This document shows positions 20,518 to 30,727 of a stretch of 64,000 bases of DNA, in pieces. The notes under the pieces are model-generated. The model had not been told where the DNA came from and did no database searches. It saw only the letters and a program-made list of their open reading frames with translations. Position numbers and translations under genes: made by a program. The DNA comes from CAWFKS01 sp963816435 (GTDB lineage: Bacteria; Pseudomonadota; Alphaproteobacteria; Rhizobiales; Rhizobiaceae): contig CAWFKS010000018.1 in the NCBI GenBank assembly GCA_963816435.1, positions 124,001 through 188,000 of the forward strand, in the 5' to 3' direction. How positions within the stretch are numbered: the stretch's first letter is position 1; every line of letters begins with the position of its first letter.

Positions 20518-21985
20518 ATGGCCCATGAAACAACCTCGCCCGGCGAGGCCGACGATCATTTCCACGACGAGTGCGGAGTGTTCGGCATTTTCGGCCGTCA
20601 GGACGCCGCGGCGATCGTCACGCTCGGCCTGCACGCGCTGCAGCATCGCGGCCAGGAGGCGGCGGGCATCGTCTCCTATGACGGCAGCCAGTTCCACGTC
20701 GAGCGGCATGTCGGCCTGATCGGCGACACGTTCACCAAGCAGTCGGTCATCGACCGGCTGAAGGGCACCCGCTCGATCGGCCACACGCGCTACTCCACGA
20801 CCGGCGATTCGGGGCTCAGGAACGTGCAGCCGCTGTTCGCCGAACTCGCCGATGGCGGTTTTGCCGTCGCCCACAACGGCAACATCACCAACGCCATGAC
20901 CGTGCAGCGCACGCTGCAGAAGCAGGGCTCGATCTTCTCGTCCACCTCCGACACCGAGACGATCATGCACCTTGTGGCCACCAGCCGCGAAAGCGACTTC
21001 GTCTCGCGCTTCATCGACGGCGTGCGGCAATTGGAGGGCGCCTATTCGCTGGTCGCCCTGACCACCAAGAAGATGATCGGCTGCCGCGATCCGCTGGGCA
21101 TAAGGCCGCTGGTGCTCGGCGACCTCGACGGCGCATGGATCCTCGCCTCGGAAACCTGCGCGCTCGACATCATCGGCGCGCGCTTCGTGCGCGACATCAA
21201 GCCCGGGGAACTGGTGATCGTCACCGATCGCGGCGTTGAAAGCCGCTTTCCGTTCGAGGAGCAGAAGCCGCGCTTCTGCATCTTCGAATATGTCTATTTC
21301 GCCAGGCCGGACTCCACCATTGAGGGGCGCAACGTCTATGGCGTGCGCAAGCAGATCGGCGCCGAGCTCGCCCGCGAAAACCCGGTGGACGCCGACATCG
21401 TGGTGCCGGTGCCCGATTCGGGCACGCCTGCGGCGATCGGTTTCGCGCAGGCAGCCGGCCTGCCCTTCGAGCTCGGCATCATCCGCAATCACTATGTCGG
21501 GCGCACCTTCATCCAGCCGACGGATTCGATCCGCCACATGGGCGTGAAGCTCAAGCACAATGCCAACCGGCGGATGATCGAGGGCAAGCGCGTGGTGCTT
21601 GTCGACGATTCCATCGTGCGCGGCACGACCAGCCAGAAGATCGTGCAGATGGTGCGCGACGCCGGCGCGAGGGAGGTGCACATGCGCATCGCCTCGCCGC
21701 CGACCATGGCGTCCTGCTTCTACGGCGTCGACACGCCGGAGGCGGCCAAGCTTCTCGCCTCGCGAATGTCGGTCGACGAGATGGCCGACTTCATCCGCGT
21801 CGATTCGCTGGGCTTCCTGTCGATCGGCGGACTCTACCGCGCCGTCGGCGAGGCATACCCGCAACGACGACCAGCCGCAGTTCTGCGACGCCTGCTTCAC
21901 CAGGGACTATCCGACGCGGCTGCTCGACCACGACAGCACCGACAAGGTGCGGCAGCTTTCGGTGCTCGCCGGCGGCGGATCCTAG
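20518..21985 (+). CDS. purF: Amidophosphoribosyltransferase, frameshifted near its end
   Basis: First committed step of purine synthesis: PRPP plus glutamine to phosphoribosylamine. Cleavage of the 18-residue propeptide would expose the catalytic Cys19 (HDECGVFGIFG). The PRPP-binding loop is VVLVDDSIVRGTTS. Near base 21856 one extra T after GEA shifts the frame; removal gives GEATRNDDQPQFCDACFTRDYPT and a TAG at 21983. The restored C-x2-C pair matches the iron-sulfur ligands of the Bacillus-type enzyme. Restored length 488 residues. As written the frame runs into the SDR gene. Confidence 0.93.
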
Positions 21986-21993
21986 GAATTCTC

Positions 21994-22743
21994 ATGACCA
22001 ACAAGCCTCTCGACCTCGACGGCCGCGTCGCGCTCGTCACCGGAGCCTCGCGCGGCATCGGCTACTTCATCGCCAGGGAACTGGGCGCGGCCGGCGCGCA
22101 CGTCATCGCGGTGGCGCGCACGGTGGGCGGGCTCGAGGAGCTCGACGACGAGATCAAGGCGGCGGGCGGCTCCACGACGCTGGTGCCGCTCGACCTCACC
22201 GACATGGCCGGCATCGACCGGCTGGGCGGGGCGATCCACGAGCGCTGGGGCAAGCTCGACGTGATGGTCGCCAATGCCGCGATCCTCGGCGTCGTCTCGC
22301 CGATCGGCCATATCGAGGCGAAGACCTTCGAGAAGGTGATGGAGATCAACGTCACCGCGACCTGGCGGCTGATCCGCTCGGTCGATCCGCTGCTGCGCTT
22401 CTCCGATGCCGGACGCGCCATCCTGATGTCGTCGGGTGCTGCCCACAATGCCCGCGCCTTCTGGGCGCCCTATGCGGCGTCCAAGGCCGCGGTGGAGGCG
22501 CTCGCCCGCTCCTGGGCGGACGAAACCAAGAACTTCTCGCTCAAGGTCAACTCGGTGAACCCCGGCGCCACGCGCACGGCGATGCGCGCGCAGGCCGTTC
22601 CGGGCGAGGATCCGGAGACACTGCCGCATCCCTCGGAGGTGGCGGCAAAGATCGTGCATCTCGCCAGCCCCGCGCTTGAAGAGACCGGCCTGATCTTCGA
22701 CGTGCCGCAGAACCGCTTCCTGCACTATCGCATGCCGGAGTGA
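21994..22743 (+). CDS. SDR family NAD(P)-dependent oxidoreductase
   Basis: A 249-residue short-chain dehydrogenase with the nucleotide motif TGASRGIG at residues 16-23, NAA in the central strand, and the catalytic Ser (LMSSGAAHNA) and Tyr-x3-Lys (PYAASKAAVEAL). It begins 8 bases after purF and follows it in many rhizobia; the substrate is unknown. With the purF insertion as written it is in the same frame as purF, which makes a false fusion. Confidence 0.88.
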   Translation: MTNKPLDLDGRVALVTGASRGIGYFIARELGAAGAHVIAVARTVGGLEELDDEIKAAGGSTTLVPLDLTDMAGIDRLGGAIHERWGKLDVMVANAAILGVVSPIGHIEAKTFEKVMEINVTATWRLIRSVDPLLRFSDAGRAILMSSGAAHNARAFWAPYAASKAAVEALARSWADETKNFSLKVNSVNPGATRTAMRAQAVPGEDPETLPHPSEVAAKIVHLASPALEETGLIFDVPQNRFLHYRMPE

Positions 22744-22836
22744 CCACGCGGAGGTGATGCGCCGTCGCCAAAAGCCGGCCACTATCCTCGGGGATTGTGC
22801 TATGGTGCAAACGTACTCACGTCCCAGCGGCACGGA

Positions 22837-23244
22837 ATGAACATGGTCACGAAGCTACTCCTGCCCCGCATCGCAAGCATCTGCCTGGGCTCGCTCGGCC
22901 TGGCGATGGCAGTCGCCCCGCTGCCCGCGGCGGCAGAGGCGTTCACCATGCAGCCCTTCCAGGGCGGCGGCGAGATGTTCCAGAACCTGCCCGGCGTCAA
23001 CCTCGGCGACCGCGACCAGCAGCGCGAGGATGGCTGCACCCAACGCGAAGTCACCCAGTATGACGGGATGCGGTTCGGCCCCAACGGCGCAGGCGACTAC
23101 GGCCCCAGCACCGCCGTCGTGAACGAGTGCAAGTACGGGAACTTCAGCATCCGGACCATGCGCAGCGGCAGCGGCACCGGCCCCAAGCGCTTCAACTTCC
23201 CCGACCCGCGCAACCCGTTCGGCGAATACATCCCGATGAACTGA
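22837..23244 (+). CDS. Small secreted protein of unknown function
   Basis: A 135-residue protein starting MNMVTKLLLPRIAS, with a clear signal peptide and a probable cleavage after PLPAAAEA. The mature part is rich in Gly, Asn and Pro, has two Cys residues (DGCTQREV and NECKYGNF) that could form a disulfide, and ends NPFGEYIPMN. I do not recognise the family. It follows the SDR gene after 93 bases and converges on pssA. Confidence 0.6.
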   Translation: MNMVTKLLLPRIASICLGSLGLAMAVAPLPAAAEAFTMQPFQGGGEMFQNLPGVNLGDRDQQREDGCTQREVTQYDGMRFGPNGAGDYGPSTAVVNECKYGNFSIRTMRSGSGTGPKRFNFPDPRNPFGEYIPMN

Positions 23245-23256
23245 TTGGGGCGCGGC

Positions 23257-24102
23257 TCAGCTTTCGCCGGGCGACGCCTCCTTGTCGGCCTTTGAGCTGC
23301 AGGCTTCGCCGCCTCGGCGAGCTCGCGACGCCGGTAGGCGCGCATGCTCCAGCGGGATGAGCAGGAGATAGGCGACCGCGGTGGTGGCGAGCGTCACCCA
23401 CGTGTAGCTGAACAGCATCAGCACGTAGAAGACGGCCAGGAGCAGCAGCGGCATGACGAGGTCGCGGCGGATGCGCTGGCCGGCGCTCTTGCCCGAATAG
23501 AGGCGCAGCCGGCTGACCAGCAGCAGCCCGATGCAGACCGTATAGGCGCTCGCCGCCAGCGCGACGCCCCTGCCCCCATCGAGCCCGAGGAAGCCGGCAT
23601 AGATCGGCAGCATGACCAGCACGGCGCCCGCCGGCGCGGGAACGCCGACGAAGTAGTCGGAGTCCCAGGCGGGACGGTCCGGGTCCTCGGTCATCACGTT
23701 GAAACGCGCCAGCCTGAGGCCGCAGGCAATGGCGAACAGCAGCGCGGCGATCCAGCCCAGCGAGCCCGCCTGGTTGAGCAGGTAGGCATAGAGCACGAGC
23801 GCCGGTGCAACGCCGAAATTGACGATGTCGGCCAGCGAATCCATCTGCGCGCCGAACTTCGAGCTGGCCTTCAGCATGCGCGCCAGCCGCCCGTCGATGC
23901 CGTCGAGGAAGGCGGCGACCAGCACCATGAACACGGCGGTCTCGAAGCGGTCCTCGAAGGCGAGGCGTATGCCGGAAAGCCCGGCGCAGATGGCGAGAAC
24001 GGTGATCAGGTTCGGCAGCACGGTGCGCAGCGGGATGTCGCGCAGGCCGGGGCCTCCGGCGCCGTGCGGGTCGAACGAGGTGAAAGGTCCCTGCCCCTTC
24101 AT
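23257..24102 (-). CDS. pssA: CDP-diacylglycerol-serine O-phosphatidyltransferase
   Basis: Makes phosphatidylserine in the inner membrane, the precursor of phosphatidylethanolamine. The CDP-alcohol phosphotransferase signature D-G-x2-A-R-x8-G-x3-D-x3-D is in DGRLARMLKASSKFGAQMDS, with several hydrophobic helices around it. ATG at 24102 (MKGQGPFTSF) gives 281 residues and has GGAAGCAGG upstream; a GTG at 24147 would add 15 residues. It follows psd, the enzyme for the next step, on the same strand. Confidence 0.92.
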   Translation of the reverse strand: MKGQGPFTSFDPHGAGGPGLRDIPLRTVLPNLITVLAICAGLSGIRLAFEDRFETAVFMVLVAAFLDGIDGRLARMLKASSKFGAQMDSLADIVNFGVAPALVLYAYLLNQAGSLGWIAALLFAIACGLRLARFNVMTEDPDRPAWDSDYFVGVPAPAGAVLVMLPIYAGFLGLDGGRGVALAASAYTVCIGLLLVSRLRLYSGKSAGQRIRRDLVMPLLLLAVFYVLMLFSYTWVTLATTAVAYLLLIPLEHARLPASRARRGGEACSSKADKEASPGES

Positions 24103-24215
24103 CGCACCTGCTTCCGCCCGCGACCGCGGGCGCTCGCGCGCGTTCACGCGTCAGAGTCGCGATGTTCAGCCATGATGCTGTTCTTGCGCGCCTTTTTCAT
24201 CAAGGACGCCCAAGC

Positions 24216-24915
24216 TCAGGACACCCGTACCAGCGGGCTCGGCGCATCGCGGCCGAAATCGGCGATCACCGTTTCGCCGGCCACCGACATCTGGCCGACG
24301 GCGACACGCGGCACCGCGCCCTCCGGCAGGTAGACGTCGACCCGCGAGCCGAAGCGGATGATGCCGATGCGCTCGCCGATCGCGATATCCTCGTTCGCCT
24401 GCGACCCAGCACACGATGCGGCGCGCCACCAGCCCGGCAATCTGGACGACCGCCATCGTGCCGTGCGGGCTCTCGATCACCAGCCCGTTGCGCTCGTTCT
24501 CCTCGCTCGCCTTGTCGAGTTCGGCGTTGAGGAATTTGCCGGGACGATGCTCGATGCGGGTGATGCGCCCGCGCGCCGGCGCGCGATTGATGTGGCAGGA
24601 AAACACGTTCATGAACACCGAGATGCGCGTCATCTCCGCGCTTCCCAGACCCAGTTCGCGCGGTGGCGCGGCCGGCCCGACCGACGACACGATGCCGTCG
24701 GCGGGCGCGATGACCAGCGCGTCGTCGACCGGCGTCACGCGCTCCGGATCGCGGAAGAAATAGACACACCACGCCGTCAGGATGAGGCCGATCCAGAACA
24801 GCGGCGTCCAGATCAGCCCCAGGACCAGCGTGGCGCCGGCGAACGCCGCGATGAAGGGATAGCCCTCGCGGTTGATCGGCACGAGCGTGTTGCGGATGGA
24901 ATCGACGACGTTCAT
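24216..24915 (-). CDS. psd: Phosphatidylserine decarboxylase proenzyme, frameshifted
   Basis: Converts phosphatidylserine to phosphatidylethanolamine. The small-type proenzyme has an N-terminal hydrophobic hairpin (FAGATLVLGLIWTPLFWIGL) and the self-cleavage Gly-Ser in RFGSRVDVYLPEG, where the Ser becomes the pyruvoyl group. Near base 24395 one extra base after RIVCWVAGE shifts the frame; the next frame gives EDIAIGERIGIIRFGS. Restored length 232 residues, the usual value. Grouping with pssA gives a two-step lipid operon. Confidence 0.92.
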
Positions 24916-25007
24916 CGCGGGCTGCGCAGTCCCTTTGACAGTCTGGCCTGATTATCGGAAACGCCCGACAGCCGCAACGTATCCCGCCGCGGGCCGGGCA
25001 GCGGCTA

Positions 25008-26904
25008 CTACTTGCTGGGAACGTATTCGGGCGTGCGGCGCCGCACCACGACGCCTTCCGCATCGCTGTCGCGGGCGCGGCGCAACGCCTCCTCGGCTTC
25101 CGTGGCCGCGCGCTGGCGGTCCCACATGGACGCGTAGAGCCCTCCCGCGTCGAGCAGCGCCCGATGCGTGCCGCGCTCGGCGATCGTGCCGTGCTGGAGA
25201 ACGATGATCTCGTCGGCGCCGATGACGGTCGACAGGCGGTGGGCGATGACCAGCGTCGTGCGGCCGCGGCTGACCAGGTCGAGGGCGGCCTGGATTTCCT
25301 GCTCCGTCTGGGTGTCGAGCGCCGAGGTCGCCTCGTCGAGCATCAGGATCGGCGGCGCCTTGAGAATGGTGCGGGCGATCGCCACGCGCTGCTTCTCGCC
25401 GCCCGACAGCTTCAGTCCGCGCTCGCCGACCATGGAGTCGTAGCCATCGGGCAGGTTCTCGATGAAGCCGGCGATCTGGGCGAGTTCGGCCGCCTTCTCG
25501 ATCTCCTCGCGCGAGGCGTCATTGCGCCCGTAGCGGATGTTGTAGCGGATCGTGTCGTTGAACAGCACGGTGTCCTGCGGAACCATGCCGATGACGCCGC
25601 GCAGGCTCTCCTGGGTGACGTCGCGAATGTCCTGCCCGTCGATCAGGATCGCGCCGGACTGGATGTCGTAGAAGCGGAACAGCAGCCGCGAGATCGTCGA
25701 CTTGCCCGCGCCCGACGGGCCGACGATCGCCACGGTCTTGCCCGCCGGCACCTCGAAGCTGATGCCCTTGAGGATCGGCCGGTTCGGATCGTAGGCGAAA
25801 TGCACGTCCTCGAAGCGCACCGTGCCCTCGCTCACGCGACAGGTCCGGTGCGCCCGGCTTGTCCTTCACCTCCGGCGGCACGTCGAGCAGGTCGAACATC
25901 TGCTCGATGTCGGTCAGGCCCTGGCGGATCTCGCGGTAGATCGAGCCGATGAAGTTGAGCGGGATGGAAAGCTGCATCAGCATGGCGTTGACGAAGACGA
26001 AATCGCCGAGCGTCTGGGTGCCGCGCGACACTTCCCATGCCGACATCCCCATCACCGACATCATGCCGAGGCCGAAGATGACGCCCTGGCCGAAATTCAG
26101 CCAGCCGAGCGATGTCCAGATCCGCGTCGCGGCCTGCTCGTAGCGCTGCATCGAACTGTCGAAGCGCCGCGCCTCCATCTCCTCGTTGTTGAAATATTTC
26201 ACCGTCTCGAAGTTGAGCAGCGAATCGACGGCCTTGGTGTTGGCGTCGGTGTCGGAATTGTTCATCTCGCGGCGGATCGAGATGCGCCAGTCGCTCGCCT
26301 TCACCGTGAACCAGAGATAGAGCCACACCGTCACCACGATGATCGCCAGATAGATCCAGCCATAGGCGACGGTGAAGATGATCGCGGCAAGCGCGAACTC
26401 CAGGATCGTGGGCAGCGTGCTGAGGATGGTGAAGCGCACCACCGTCTCGATGCCCTTGGTGCCGCGCTCGATGATGCGCGACAGCCCGCCGGTGCGCCGC
26501 TCCAGATGAAAGCGCAGCGACAGCTCGTGCATGTGCACGAAGGTCTTGTAGGCGAGCTGGCGCACCGCGTGCTGGCCGACGCGGGCGAACAGCGCATCGC
26601 GCGCCTGGTTGAAGCCGAGCTGCACCACGCGCACGACGTTGTAGGCGACGACCAGCATGATCGGGGCAACGAGGACAGCCGGCAGGTAGGCCGGCGCCTC
26701 GAGCGAGCCGTCGAGCGCATTGGTCGCCCACTTGAAGAAATACGGCACCAGCACCAGAACCAGCTTCGCCGCCACCAGGAAGCCGGCGGCGACGGCGACG
26801 CGGAACTTCAGGTCCGGACGGTCGGCCGGCCACATGTAAGGCCACAGATTGCGCAGCGTGCTGAAAAGCGAGCCGGAGTCGGCTGAAACGGTCTTGTCGG
26901 TCAC
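25008..26904 (-). CDS. Atm1/AtmA-type ABC exporter (fused membrane and ATPase domains), frameshifted
   Basis: A half-size ABC exporter with six membrane helices followed by an ATPase with Walker A GPSGAGKST, signature LSGGEKQR and Walker B ILMLDEATSALD. The membrane part (NNSDTDANTKAVDSLLNFET, VKYFNNE) matches the Atm1/ABCB7 group, which exports glutathione-linked sulfur or metal compounds. Near base 25837 one extra base after PDLS shifts the frame into VSEGTVRFEDVHFAY. Restored length 631 residues. Its GTG start overlaps the TGA of the ArsR gene (GTGA), so the two are translationally coupled. Confidence 0.9.
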
Positions 26905-27263
26905 GAAATCCCCGAAAAATCCTTGCAGGAAACTGAGCCCGGCACGGCGCAGCAGGTCGTCACCAGCCGGTCGATGGCGCGCGCGAGCCCGTCGAGCGCG
27001 GCGCGATCGACCTCGTAGATAGAGCGCTGCCGGTCGGGCGTGTAGCGCACCAGCCCGGCATCGACCAGAATCCGGAGATGCTGGGACACCGTCGACTGGG
27101 CGAGATCGAGGCTGCCGACGACGTCCTTGCAGCAGCAGGCCTGTTCGGCGCGCGCCAGGTATTCAAGGATCGCCAGCCGCGTGGGATGCGACAGCGCTCC
27201 CAGCAGCGCGGCGAGCTCGCGGCGTTTCTCGCCGCCTTCAGCGAATGCAGGTGCTACTACCAT
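26901..27263 (-). CDS. ArsR/SmtB family metal-type repressor
   Basis: A 120-residue winged-helix regulator with LLGALSHPTRLAILEYL and the recognition helix LAQSTVSQHLRILVDAGLV. A Cys cluster (EQACCCKDVV, about residues 41-50) sits where ArsR-type sensors bind metal, and a second group lies at the C-terminus (VTTCCAVPGSVSCKDF). It is coupled by overlap to the Atm1-like exporter, so it probably controls it in response to a thiophilic metal or sulfur signal. An in-frame TGA directly precedes the ATG, so no upstream start exists. Confidence 0.9.
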   Translation of the reverse strand: MVVAPAFAEGGEKRRELAALLGALSHPTRLAILEYLARAEQACCCKDVVGSLDLAQSTVSQHLRILVDAGLVRYTPDRQRSIYEVDRAALDGLARAIDRLVTTCCAVPGSVSCKDFSGIS

Positions 27264-27265
27264 CG

Positions 27266-27287
27266 TTCATCGGCGATATACGATGAA
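27266..27287 (-). promoter_or_regulatory. Putative ArsR operator
   Basis: A perfect 7-base inverted repeat, TTCATCG and CGATGAA, separated by 8 bases, ends 2 bases before the arsR-type start codon. Position, size and AT-rich centre fit an ArsR-family operator controlling its own gene. Confidence 0.6.
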
Positions 27288-27302
27288 GCGTCTTTCCGCA
27301 AG
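27275..27302 (-). promoter_or_regulatory. Putative promoter overlapping the ArsR operator
   Basis: On the minus strand, CTTGCG (27302-27297) and TATATC (27280-27275) are 16 bases apart. Transcription would then start within a few bases of the ATG at 27263, so the message would have almost no leader. No Shine-Dalgarno sequence fits between the operator and the ATG. Confidence 0.4.
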
Positions 27303-27313
27303 GCTGAGGCACG

Positions 27314-27340
27314 AAAAAGGGCGCGCCGGTCGGCGCACCC
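27314..27340 (-). terminator. Intrinsic terminator after the LysM/Ig-like gene
   Basis: Read on the minus strand: a 9-base-pair stem GGGTGCGCC / GGCGCGCCC (one G-U pair), loop GACC, then five T residues. It lies 24 bases after the stop of the gene ending at 27364. Confidence 0.88.
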
Positions 27341-27363
27341 GCAACCAAACCCTTTGGCATTTG

Positions 27364-29993
27364 TCAGTCGACAGGCGCGGCGTCCGCCGCATCCTTGTCG
27401 GCGGGCACGATCGTCGCCTGCCCGCTGATCGCCGACATGTCGGCCTGCTCGCCCTGGTCGGTCTGGTCGGGCACGGTGAACACCTGCCCCGGCCAGATCT
27501 TGTCGGGATCGCGTATCTGGTCCTGGTTGGCCAGATAGATGGTCGTGTAGCGGACGCCGCGGCCGTAGACCCGCCGCGATATGCGCCAGAGATTGTCGCC
27601 GCGCCGGATGATGACCGCGCCGTCGACGTTCTTCAGCTTCGGCGCGGTGATGGCCGGCGCGCTGTCGCCCTCTGCGGAAGCGGCCTGTTCCGCACCGGGT
27701 TCGGCGGATTCAGGCTGTTTCGCCGGCACTGCCACCGCCACGGCCTGTTCGGCCTCGTTGCCCGCGGGTGCCGGCTTGCTGGCGGCCATGTCGGGTGCCT
27801 CGGTGGCCGCCTCGCCGGCCGAGTTCTCGACGACGGCGTTGCCGTGCGGTTCGACCGTGGCGGGCGTTTCGGCCGGGGCGACATTCTGCGGCTCGACCGG
27901 CTGCGGCTTTTCGGCAGCGGCAGGGCCTGCATCCGACGGGGCTGCCGTTTCGTCTCCGGACGCGGACGCGGCACCATTGCCAGACGCCGCGGTTTCGGCG
28001 GCCTTGTTGGAGGAGGAGGAGGCTTCCGCCGCGGGTGCGGCCTCGTTCGAAGCTGCCGGTGCGGCCGGCTTTGCCGCCTCGTTCTTGGCTGCGGCCTCGG
28101 TGCCGTTCTCCTCGGCGGAAGCCATCTCTGGAGCCTTTGCAGCGTCGGAAGCAGCCTCGCCGCTCTCCTCGGCAGGGACCGAATTCGCCGCCTTTTCGGA
28201 CTTGTCCGCGTTTGCCGCAGCCATCTCCTGTGCGGAGCCTTCCGCACCCGTTCCCGGCGCTGCGGTGGTCTTGTCGGCCGAGGCGCTCGTCTCTGGCAGC
28301 GCGGGCGCACCAGAACCGGCCTCGGCGGCAGCCGTCTCGGTGTCGGACTTCGCATCCTTGGCGGCGGCAGTGCCCCCGGAAGCTGCACTCGGCCCGGCCG
28401 GTGCGGCGGCCTCGTCCTGCTGCGGCTTTTCGTCGGCCATCGCCTGTTGCTGAGCGGCGCCCGCGCCGGTGTCGGAGGGCTCGGACGCATTGCCGCCCTC
28501 GCCGCCGCGCCCTGCGCGACCGCGGCAACCGATTCGCCGGGCTCGCGCTCGAAGGGAACCGCGGCGCGCGCGATCACGGTCGAGCCGTCGCCATCCAGCA
28601 GATCGGCGCGGATGATGTAGTCGCCGACCGGCAGGTCGCGCTCTGTCTCGACGAGGAACCTGCCGCCGGCAGACGCCCGGGTCTGACCGAGCAGCACCTC
28701 GTTGGCATAGACGCGCACCGTGCCTCCGGCGGGCGCGGCGCCGGCCACGAAGACCTGGCGGCCCTCGATCTCGACGGCCTCGACCACGACTTGCGGCGCG
28801 GTTGCCGGCTGCGTCGCGGGCTGGCTCTTCGCCGGGGCGGTCTCGTCGGCCTGTGCGCCTTGCTGTTCGTTGTCGCTATCCGCCGCCTTCTTCTCGGAAG
28901 CCGCGATCGTGCTGTCGGCGGTCTGTTCGGGCTCGTCGGACGCCTGGCCCTGCGCCGGTTTGCCATCGGCGGCCGTTGCGATTTGGGTACTCTGTGACGC
29001 GTTTTCCCCGGCGTCCGAAGACGCGCCGGACTTTTCGCCCTCGGCTATCTGCTGGTCAGCAGGCTGTTTCGGAGCCGCGGCTTCTGCCGTCTGACCCGAG
29101 GCATTTTCCGCCGTCGCCGGCTTGGACGCCTCGCCCGCAGCCATGCCGCCGTCCGTCGTCTTCGCAGTGTCGGAGGCTGCCTCGCCTGAGCCGGAAGCAT
29201 CCTCGGCGTTCATCGCCATCGCCGACTGTTCGTCGACATCGGACCCGGCCTGCCCAGCCTCGTCCGCCTGCTCGGTCTTCGCCTGCTCGCTCGCGTCCCC
29301 GGCGGCATCCCCGCTTTCTGGAACGCGGTCCTGCTTGCCGCCGGCGGTTTCGGCCGAGGCCATTTCGGTGGCCTCGTTCTCGCCCGCCTTGCCCGTTCCG
29401 GACGGGACGGAGATCAGCTCGCTCGGCTTGCCTGGCGCCTCGACCAGCACCAGCACCTCGCCCGCGTCGTTGTCCGGTACCGACACCGTCGCCGTTTCGA
29501 CCGACGTGGACACGACATTGCCCGGCGCGGTGGAGCGCAGCACGAACTGGTAGTCGCCCGGCTTCAACGGCTGGTCGAGCACGATCGCGAAGTCGCCGCC
29601 AGCCCCTGCGGTGGCGGTGCCCAGCACCCGCGAACCGGTAACCAGCTCGACCTCGGAATCCGGCGCGGCATGGCCGGCCACGACCATCGACCCGTCGGGC
29701 TCGACGCGCACCACGTCGAACTGAGGCACGATCACCTCCGGCTCGGACGAGGAGGCGCCGCTGTCCGGAGCGGTGCCGGCGTCGGGAGCGGGCTGGTCGC
29801 CACTGGTGACGGCCGGCGGTATGCCGACGCGCGGTTCTACCGCGGCGCCCTGTTCGCCGGAAGGCAGGGAGGCAACGACTGTCCTTGAGCCTGGCAGGAA
29901 CGGATCGAGAGCGCCGGTGACATAGGCAAGTGCAACCCCTGCCAGCACGATGCCTCCCGCGAGCAGAAGCACCTTCAGCCGATTTGCGAGCAT
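27364..29993 (-). CDS. Membrane-anchored acidic Ig-like and LysM-domain protein, frameshifted
   Basis: A protein of about 876 residues with an N-terminal membrane helix (about residues 5-28), two similar Ig-like domains (about 90-170 and 400-475, each with GDY near the end: LKPGDYQFVLRS and LPVGDYIIRADL), long Ala/Glu/Asp/Ser-rich linkers of low complexity, and a C-terminal LysM peptidoglycan-binding domain (RRGDNLWRISRRVYG). The frame breaks near 28503 where one base is missing after AAQGAA. ATG at 29993 (MLANRLKVLL) has GGGAA upstream; a start 16 codons earlier is possible. It probably spans from inner membrane to cell wall. Confidence 0.8.
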
Positions 29994-30105
29994 GATTCCC
30001 GTTCCGTTAGCCGTCTGCGGCGGTCTAGCCTGTTTTGCCATGAGCTACAAGAAAAACGCCCGTAGCGCCTTGACCCGTGCGGCGCACCCACGCACCTATC
30101 CGTGC

Positions 30106-30718
30106 ATGAATGCGATTCGATCGATCTGCGTCTATTGCGGCTCGTCTGGCGGCCGCAGCGACGCCTATGCCAATGCCGGCTACGCATTGGGACGCGCAAT
30201 GGCGGATGCCGGTCTCCGGCTGGTCTATGGCGGCGGGACGAAAGGCATCATGGGTGCCGTCGCCGAAGGCGTCCTTTCCGGCAACGGCAAGGTGACAGGC
30301 ATCATCCCGCGCTTCCTGATGACGAAGGAGGCGACCGAATCCGCTCTGGCCCGGATCGACGACCTCATCGTCACGGAAGACATGCACACCCGCAAACACA
30401 GCGATGTTCGAGAAATCGGACGCCTTTGTGGCGCTGCCGGGCGGCATCGGCACGCTGGAGGAGATCGTCGAGATCATGACGTGGGCGCAGCTCGGCCGGC
30501 ATCGCAAGCCGATCGTCTTCGCCAACATCGAGGGTTTCTGGGATCCGATGCTGAAGCTGATGGATCACATGACGTCCGAGGGCTTCATTCATACCTCGCA
30601 TCTGGTGAAGCCGCTGGTGGTGGACAACGCCGTGGACATCGTGCCCACCCTGCTCGCAGCAGAGGGCGCCGTGCCGCGGAACGGCGCCGCGGACCGGGCG
30701 GTCATCGAACGCATGTAG
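30106..30718 (+). CDS. LOG family (TIGR00730) nucleotide hydrolase, frameshifted
   Basis: A Rossmann-fold enzyme of the LOG family, which splits nucleoside 5'-monophosphates into base and ribose phosphate and in some bacteria makes cytokinins. The N-terminal YCGSSGG, VYGGGTKGIMGAVA and the family signature PGGIGTLEE are present. Near 30398 one extra base after MHTRKH shifts the frame to AMFEKSDAFVALPGGIGT. Restored length 203 residues. It is divergent from the LysM/Ig-like gene and converges on the GST gene. Confidence 0.9.
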
Positions 30719-30727
30719 AAACGCCGC

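Noticed and set aside
20518..22743. Apparent PurF-SDR fusion
   Set aside because: A single extra base near 21856 removes the purF stop; the restored C-terminus matches PurF and stops at 21985.
27581..28453. Ala/Ser-rich open frame opposite the LysM/Ig-like gene
   Set aside because: It is the mirror of a low-complexity coding region and has no start context or family match.
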